Notes under the pieces: generated by a model
What the model saw: only the letters and a program-made list of their open reading frames with translations
Told to the model about the DNA's origin: nothing
Databases searched by the model: none
Shown here: one piece after another, positions 32,115 through 37,365 of the stretch
How positions within the stretch are numbered: the first letter of the stretch is position 1
How the letters are laid out: every line of letters starts with the position of its first letter
Origin: Clostridiales bacterium UBA1701
GTDB taxonomy: Bacteria; Bacillota; Clostridia; Oscillospirales; Oscillospiraceae
DNA: 37,365 nucleotides
Assembly: GCA_002320035.1 (NCBI GenBank)
Contig: DCJL01000017.1
Location: forward strand, 1 to 37,365
Reading direction: 5' to 3'
Position numbers and translations under genes: made by a program

Positions 32115-34886
32115 ATGGGACTTTTTAATAAAATTTTCGGAAGCTATTCAGACAGAGAACTGAAAAGAATATACCCCATAGCCGACGCCATAGAAAAGCT
32201 GGACGGGCAGTATGCCGCGCTGAGCGATGAGGCGCTGCGCGCCAAGACCGGGGAATTCAAAAAACGCCTGGCGGAGGGGGAGAGCCTGGACGAGATCCTG
32301 CCAGAAGCCTTTGCCGCTGTGCGGGAGGCATCCTGGCGCGTGCTGGGAATGAAGCCCTTCCGGGTCCAGCTGATCGGCGGCATCGTCCTTCATCAGGGGC
32401 GCATCGCCGAGATGAAGACCGGCGAGGGCAAGACCCTTGTGGCCGTGCTCCCGGCCTATCTCAACGCCCTGACCGGGGAGGGCGTTCATATCGTCACCGT
32501 CAACGACTATCTTGCCCGCCGCGACAGCGAGTGGATGGGGAAGGTGCACAACTTCATGGGGCTGAGCGTGGGCCTCATTGTCCATGGGCTGACGCCTGAG
32601 GAACGCCGCGCTGCCTATAACTGCGACATTACCTACGGCACCAACAACGAGATGGGCTTCGACTATCTGCGGGACAACATGGCGCTTTATAAGGAAAGCA
32701 TGGTCCAGCGGGGCCACCCCTTCGCCATTGTGGACGAGGTGGACTCCATACTGATTGACGAGGCCAGGACCCCCCTCATCATTTCCGGCCAGGGGGATGA
32801 GAGCACGGATCTTTACCGCCGGGCGGATGATTTCGTGAGCAGGCTGAAAAAACTGGTCTTTGCCTCGGTGGACGAAAAAGACGAGGAGAGCGAGGATCTG
32901 GACGCGGACTATGTGGTGGATGAAAAGGCCAAGACCGCCACGCTCACCGCTCGAGGCATAGAAAAGGCGGAGCGGGCTTTCGGACTTGAAAATCTGGCCG
33001 ATATTGAAAACTCCACCCTGAGCCACCATATCAATCAGGCGCTCAAGGCTCACGGGGTCATGAAACGGGACATAGACTATATCGTCAAGGACGGGGAGAT
33101 TATCATCGTCGACGAGTTCACCGGCCGCCTCATGCTGGGCCGGCGCTACTCTGAGGGGCTGCATCAGGCCATAGAGGCCAAGGAACATGTAGACGTGCAG
33201 CAGGAGAACAAGACCCTGGCCACGATCACCTTCCAGAACTATTTCCGCCTTTACGGCAAGCTCTCCGGTATGACCGGCACCGCCGCCACCGAGGCCGAGG
33301 AGTTTGGGGCCATTTACAGGCTTGATATTATAGAGATCCCTACCAATAAGCCCGTTATCCGTATTGACCATCAGGATGTGGTATATAAAAACGAGAACGG
33401 CAAGAACAGGGCCATTATTGAGCAGATCGCCGCCTGCCACGAAAAGGGCCAGCCTGTGCTGGTGGGCACGGTGTCCATAGAAAAGAGCGAGTATCTGTCC
33501 TCCCTGCTGAAAAAGCGGGGGATCCCCCACACCGTTCTCAACGCAAAGTACCATGAGAAGGAAGCGGAGATTGTGGCTCAGGCCGGCAAGCTTGGGGCCG
33601 TGACCATTGCCACCAATATGGCTGGCCGCGGCACGGACATCATGCTGGGCGGCAATGCGGAGTTCATGGCCAAGACCGATTTGAGGAAGGCCGGCTACGA
33701 CGAGGCTGTTATCGTGGAGGCCACAGGCTTTGCGGATACCGCCGATGAGAATGTGGCCGCCGCGAGGGCGCTCTATGGGGAAAAGCTCCGGGAGCACAAG
33801 GCCGTGACCGATGCCGAGGCGGAAAAGGTCAGGGCAGCCGGGGGCCTCTTCATTCTGGGCACCGAGCGGCATGAGTCCCGCCGGATCGACAATCAGCTCC
33901 GCGGCCGCGCCGGCCGCCAGGGCGACCCGGGTGAGAGCCGCTTCTATCTGGCCATGACCGATGATATCATGCGCCTTTTCGGCTCCGAGCGGATCATGAA
34001 TATGATGGAGACCCTGAAAATGGAGGAGGACATGCCCCTGGACCATAAGATGCTCTCCGGCGCCATCGAGCAGGCTCAGAAAACCGTTGAAAGCCGCAAC
34101 TTCCAGACCCGTAAAAGCGTGTTGGAGTATGATGACGTGATGAACCAGCAACGCAACATCATATACGGCGAACGGCGCAAGGTCCTGAACGGGGAGGATC
34201 TGCAGGAGCAGATCATGGGCATGATCGGGGAGTTCGTGCAGAGCACCGTTTCCGACGGGCTCCACGGCGGCGCCGCTGAGAATCAGCAGCAATTGGATGC
34301 CGCCCTTCAACCCTTTGAGAAGCTGTTCATGCCCCGGGGCAGCCTGAAAATCCAGGACTTCGGCGGCCGGGCGGACAGCAAAAAAGTGAGCGAGGCCGCC
34401 ATGGCGCAGGCGAAAAAGGTATATGCCGCCCGGGAACAGGCCTTTGGCCCCGGCCCCAACGGTCTGCCGCTGATGCGGGAGCTGGAACGGGTTGTGATGC
34501 TGCGGGTGGTGGACGAATACTGGATGGACCATATCGACGCCATGAGTGAGCTGAAAAGAGGCATTGGCCTGAGGGGCTACGGCGCCGTAAAGCCCATCGA
34601 TGCCTATAAGCAGGAAGGCTTCGACATGTTTGAAGCCATGGTTCACGGGATCCGGGAGGAGACGGTGCGCCGGCTCTTCGTGGGACAGGTCCGCCGGGAG
34701 CAGCCGATAGAACGCAAGGCCGTGGCCAGAAACGCGTCGGCCAACGTGGGCGGTGCGCCGGTAAAGAAGCAGCCGGTTAAAAAAGCCCCCAAGCCCGGGA
34801 GAAACGAGCCCTGTCCCTGCGGCAAAATGAAGGCTGACGGCAGCCGGAGGCTCAAATACAAAGAATGCTGCGGCAGAAACGAGTAA
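32115..34886 (+). CDS. secA: Preprotein translocase ATPase SecA
   Basis: SecA drives proteins through SecYEG. The 923-residue product starts MGLFNKIFGSYSDRELKRI and has Walker A MKTGEGKT, the VNDYLARRDSEWMG motif, Walker B region VDEVDSILIDEARTPLI, the preprotein cross-linking domain, MTGTAATEAEEF, AGRGTDIMLGG, GTERHESRRIDNQLRGRAGR, and the helical scaffold DDVMNQQR. The C-terminal zinc/SecB-type tail is GRNEPCPCG ... KECCG, with a CC pair in place of the classic CH pair and a longer spacer between the cysteine pairs. The frame is open from 32085, upstream of the likely transcript start; the ATG at 32115 has AAAGG about 11 nt away. pgeF follows after 7 nt. Confidence 0.97.
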   Translation: MGLFNKIFGSYSDRELKRIYPIADAIEKLDGQYAALSDEALRAKTGEFKKRLAEGESLDEILPEAFAAVREASWRVLGMKPFRVQLIGGIVLHQGRIAEMKTGEGKTLVAVLPAYLNALTGEGVHIVTVNDYLARRDSEWMGKVHNFMGLSVGLIVHGLTPEERRAAYNCDITYGTNNEMGFDYLRDNMALYKESMVQRGHPFAIVDEVDSILIDEARTPLIISGQGDESTDLYRRADDFVSRLKKLVFASVDEKDEESEDLDADYVVDEKAKTATLTARGIEKAERAFGLENLADIENSTLSHHINQALKAHGVMKRDIDYIVKDGEIIIVDEFTGRLMLGRRYSEGLHQAIEAKEHVDVQQENKTLATITFQNYFRLYGKLSGMTGTAATEAEEFGAIYRLDIIEIPTNKPVIRIDHQDVVYKNENGKNRAIIEQIAACHEKGQPVLVGTVSIEKSEYLSSLLKKRGIPHTVLNAKYHEKEAEIVAQAGKLGAVTIATNMAGRGTDIMLGGNAEFMAKTDLRKAGYDEAVIVEATGFADTADENVAAARALYGEKLREHKAVTDAEAEKVRAAGGLFILGTERHESRRIDNQLRGRAGRQGDPGESRFYLAMTDDIMRLFGSERIMNMMETLKMEEDMPLDHKMLSGAIEQAQKTVESRNFQTRKSVLEYDDVMNQQRNIIYGERRKVLNGEDLQEQIMGMIGEFVQSTVSDGLHGGAAENQQQLDAALQPFEKLFMPRGSLKIQDFGGRADSKKVSEAAMAQAKKVYAAREQAFGPGPNGLPLMRELERVVMLRVVDEYWMDHIDAMSELKRGIGLRGYGAVKPIDAYKQEGFDMFEAMVHGIREETVRRLFVGQVRREQPIERKAVARNASANVGGAPVKKQPVKKAPKPGRNEPCPCGKMKADGSRRLKYKECCGRNE

Positions 34887-34893
34887 AAACAGT

Positions 34894-35688
34894 ATGGCAT
34901 TTATCGAAAAAAGAGAGGGGGAGCTGGTTTATATGAGCTCTACCCTCATAAAAGCCCGCCACGCCTTCACTACCCGCCTGGGCGGCGTGAGCCGGGGGCC
35001 CTTCCTGAGCCTTAATCTGGGATCCAACCGGGGGGATGAGCCGGGGGCCGTACGGGAGAATTACCGCCGGGTCTGTGCTCTGATGGGCGCGGATATTGAC
35101 GGCTGCGCGGTGACAAAGCAGGTCCACGGCAATGTGGTCAGAACCGTTACGAGGGCGGATCGGCACATCTGCATGTCCCCCGTCCCCTACGAGGCGGACG
35201 GGATCGCCACCGGGGAGCGGGGCTTGCCCATCATGTGCTTTACCGCGGACTGTGTGCCGGTGCTGCTGTGGGACGGGGAGAATTCCGCCGCAGCCGCAGT
35301 ACACTGCGGCTGGCGCAGTTCTGCCGGGGATATCCTGAAAAACGCTCTTGAAAAAATGGCGGCTCTGGGTGCAAGGCCGGAAAACCTCCGCGCGGCCATC
35401 GGCCCCGCCATCGGCCGCTGCTGCTTTGAGACAGATGACGACGTGCCCGCGGCGCTGGACAACTATCTTGGCGGGGACACAGCCGGGCTTTTTGACAGGC
35501 GTGCCGACGGGAAAAGCCTGGTTGACCTGCGCGCCGCCAACGCCAGAAGGCTTATGCAGTTGGGCGTCCGGCCGGAGAATATAGATGTTTCGGAAGAATG
35601 CACCATGTGCAGCCATGATAAGTACTGGTCCCACAGATATACGAAAGGGGAGCGGGGAAGCCAGGCTGCAGTCATTGTGCTGGATTGA
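34894..35688 (+). CDS. pgeF: PgeF/YfiH-family protein (laccase-domain purine nucleoside phosphorylase)
   Basis: The 264-residue product matches the YfiH/PgeF (Cu-oxidase_4) family. Members have been reported as zinc-dependent purine nucleoside phosphorylases/adenosine deaminases and as editors of peptidoglycan precursors. The metal ligands are visible: H78 (KQVHGN), C120 (TADCVPVLL) and H137 (AAVHCGW). HAFTTRLGGVSRGPF near the start and ECTMCSHDKYWSHR near the end are also typical. A second ATG at 34933 has a better ribosome site (GAGAGGGGGAG), but 34894 gives the usual 20-25 residues before HAFTTR; which is used is open. It lies 7 nt after secA and 9 nt before a lipoprotein gene. Confidence 0.88.
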   Translation: MAFIEKREGELVYMSSTLIKARHAFTTRLGGVSRGPFLSLNLGSNRGDEPGAVRENYRRVCALMGADIDGCAVTKQVHGNVVRTVTRADRHICMSPVPYEADGIATGERGLPIMCFTADCVPVLLWDGENSAAAAVHCGWRSSAGDILKNALEKMAALGARPENLRAAIGPAIGRCCFETDDDVPAALDNYLGGDTAGLFDRRADGKSLVDLRAANARRLMQLGVRPENIDVSEECTMCSHDKYWSHRYTKGERGSQAAVIVLD

Positions 35689-35697
35689 GGTGAAGCT

Positions 35698-37314
35698 ATG
35701 ACACAAAAAATGAAGAAAATATGGGCCGCTCTTCTGGCGGCGGCAATGCTGCTGGGCCTTTCCGCCTGTTCCGGCGAGAGCGATGGAAGCGACGAAAACA
35801 TTATTCCTGAGTCCAGCGGCGGCAAGGAGATCAGCCGCTCTGCCGCGGCAGACAAGGTGTTTTCCCTTAACAGCAACAGCAACTACAGTTTTAACCCCCT
35901 CATCGCCACGAATCACGCCAATCAGCTGATCTGCGATCTGGTTTATGAGGATATGGTGGTGCTGGACAATAATTTTGAGCTTGTAGAGGGTGCCGGGGTC
36001 ATAGTCTCCGGGACGCCCAATGAGGACGGCACCGTATGGGAATTTAAAATCGAGCCCGGCCACACGTTCCATGACGGCAGCCCTGTCACCGCTCGGGACC
36101 TCAGCTATTCCCTGGGCGCGGCCATATATGCCGATCGGTACAAGGGCCGCTTCAGCAGCTTCAAGGGCGCCAGCGCCACCGATGAGGTGCTTCAGGTCTC
36201 TCTTGGAATTGGAGATATGCAGTTTATCAAGCTTCTGGACATCCCCATCATAAAAAGCGGCAGCTATGGGGAAAAGCGCCCCATGGGCAGCGGCCCCTAT
36301 ACCTATAATGAGGACGGCACAGCGCTGGTGGCCTACGAGGGCTATCACAGCTACGATACGCTCCCGGTGGACACGATTTATCTCAAGGAGTATCAGACTG
36401 CCGACAGCATTATAAGCGCCTTTGAGGATTCACTCATAGACGTGGTCCAGAACGATCCCTCCAGCTATACAAACCTGGGCTTTGCCAGCACCAACGAAAC
36501 CCATTCCTTTGCCACCACCAACATGCACTATGTGGCCTTTAACGAGGACGGCGGCCTGACGCAGTCCGCCCTGTTCCGGGTGGCCATGCAGTATGCCTTC
36601 GACAGGGAGTATCTGGTGGAGCTTCTTAACGGCAACGGTGTTGCCACCGCCATTCCCATGTATCCCACCTGCTCGTTTTACCCCTCCCGCATGGCCGAAA
36701 ACCTCAGCTATAATCTGGAAACCTGCGTGAGGATCCTGGAGAGCGCAGGCGTGAAGGACTATGACGAGGACGGGCTTATGGAGTACATGGCCGGCACGCC
36801 GCAGGACATCAGCCTTACCTTTGTTGTCTGCAGCGACAGCAGCGCCAAGGGCGGCATCGTCCGGCGGTTCCAGGAGGACATGGAGTCCATCGGGATAACG
36901 GTCAATGTGCAGGAACTCACCTGGGAAAATTATCTGAAAGCACTGGACGAGGGCAAGTTTGACATGTATTACGGCGAGGTTCGCCTGCGCAACAACTTTG
37001 ACCTGACCGAACTTCTCCAGGTCCGGGACGAGGATGAGGACAAGGGCAACACCGCCACGAATATGAACTTCACCAATTCCCGGGACAGCGCCTTCGAGGG
37101 CTATATAAATGAATATCTCAAAGCCGGGGACGCGGGCCGTTCCAATGCGTATCAGACGCTCTGCAACTATATCTGCAACGAAACCGGCTCCCTTATAACC
37201 ATCGGCTTTGAAAAGCATCAGCTTATCACCCACCGGGGGGTGGTTAAGGGGATAAACGCCAACATGGGCAATCCGGTCTACAATATCGCCGACTGGGAGA
37301 TTTTCCTGGATTAA
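35698..37314 (+). CDS. Family-5 extracellular solute-binding lipoprotein (orphan)
   Basis: This 538-residue lipoprotein has a signal peptide ending LGLSAC, with lipidation at C24, then a Ser/Glu/Gly-rich linker. The body has the SBP_bac_5 plan: FNPLIATNHANQLICDLVYE, WEFKIEPGHTFHDGSPVTARD, RVAMQYAFDREYLVELLNGNG, and RILESAGVKDYDEDGLME. The second domain keeps ITVNVQELTWENYLKAL. It has no transporter genes within the window and is followed by a terminator, so it probably supplies ligand to a permease encoded elsewhere, or acts as a sensor or chaperone. It is only distantly similar to the binding protein at 13369. GAGGTGAAGCT before the ATG serves as ribosome site. It may be co-transcribed with secA and pgeF. 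Confidence 0.88.
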   Translation: MTQKMKKIWAALLAAAMLLGLSACSGESDGSDENIIPESSGGKEISRSAAADKVFSLNSNSNYSFNPLIATNHANQLICDLVYEDMVVLDNNFELVEGAGVIVSGTPNEDGTVWEFKIEPGHTFHDGSPVTARDLSYSLGAAIYADRYKGRFSSFKGASATDEVLQVSLGIGDMQFIKLLDIPIIKSGSYGEKRPMGSGPYTYNEDGTALVAYEGYHSYDTLPVDTIYLKEYQTADSIISAFEDSLIDVVQNDPSSYTNLGFASTNETHSFATTNMHYVAFNEDGGLTQSALFRVAMQYAFDREYLVELLNGNGVATAIPMYPTCSFYPSRMAENLSYNLETCVRILESAGVKDYDEDGLMEYMAGTPQDISLTFVVCSDSSAKGGIVRRFQEDMESIGITVNVQELTWENYLKALDEGKFDMYYGEVRLRNNFDLTELLQVRDEDEDKGNTATNMNFTNSRDSAFEGYINEYLKAGDAGRSNAYQTLCNYICNETGSLITIGFEKHQLITHRGVVKGINANMGNPVYNIADWEIFLD

Positions 37315-37341
37315 GCAAAACTTAAATATCTCAGCTTGTCG

Positions 37342-37365
37342 AAAAAGTCCGTGGCGGACTTTTTT
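37342..37365 (+). terminator. Terminator after the solute-binding protein gene (cut by window edge)
   Basis: AAAAAGTCCG (37342-37351) pairs with CGGACTTTTT (37355-37364) around TGG, and the T run reaches the last base. The preceding TCAGCTTGTCG (37331-37341) could extend the stem if its complement lies just beyond the window. Confidence 0.8.

Noticed and set aside
32148..34646. 832-codon open frame antisense to secA
   Set aside because: secA is unmistakable on the plus strand; the antisense reading has no recognisable domains and is Gly/His/Leu-rich, as expected of a shadow frame.

Overview
The window looks like chromosomal DNA of a GC-rich, spore-forming-lineage Clostridia (Oscillospiraceae-like Bacillota). 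The evidence is Noc, a YlmC/YmxH sporulation-family PRC-barrel protein, AddAB instead of RecBCD, a dgt-dnaG-rpoD cluster, strong AGGAGG ribosome sites, sigma-A type promoters and a signal-peptide/sortase-anchored surface protein. Family names come from motifs and gene order read by eye; no database search was run.

Layout. 1-390: non-coding, with a perfect palindrome, a MITE-like repeat remnant and a purine-rich tract. 393-4107 (+): noc, ymxH, then a tightly overlapping hflX-GNAT-yigZ operon with its own promoter, closed by a bidirectional terminator. 4155-7709 (-): a large cell-wall-anchored surface protein with two identical-spacing Cys/His modules, an 18-bp-repeat Pro/Ser linker, a beta-helix-like body, two InlB-type repeats and a PQTG sorting signal. 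7961-12018 (+): dgt, dnaG and rpoD (dNTP hydrolysis, primase, vegetative sigma factor), ending at a strong terminator.

12150-18980 is an accessory segment, visibly more AT-rich and with different codon use. It holds a 5'-truncated GntP-family permease, a 13-bp hairpin with a tiny ORF, a complete five-gene peptide/nickel-type ABC importer (substrate-binding lipoprotein, two permeases, two ATPases), an IS1182-family transposase remnant that abuts the last ATPase gene, and a structured repeat whose mismatches are all G-U compatible on the minus strand. It reads as a transferred block pieced together by recombination at insertion-sequence remnants.

18980-22833: a PatB/MalY-type C-S lyase with an MFS transporter, then a convergent class I aminotransferase. 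23000-29846: addB-addA, the helicase-nuclease for double-strand-break repair. 29951-30151: rpmE (zinc-type L31). 30229-31713 (-): a DUF1846 protein. 32115-37314 (+): secA, pgeF and an orphan family-5 solute-binding lipoprotein, ending at a hairpin terminator at the window edge.

Most of the window is ordinary core genome. No CRISPR array, tRNA, rRNA or clear defence system was seen. The best candidates for something new are the paired C-x5-C-x5-H-x3-C modules of the surface protein, the structured repeat at 18755-18818 and the mosaic transporter island.
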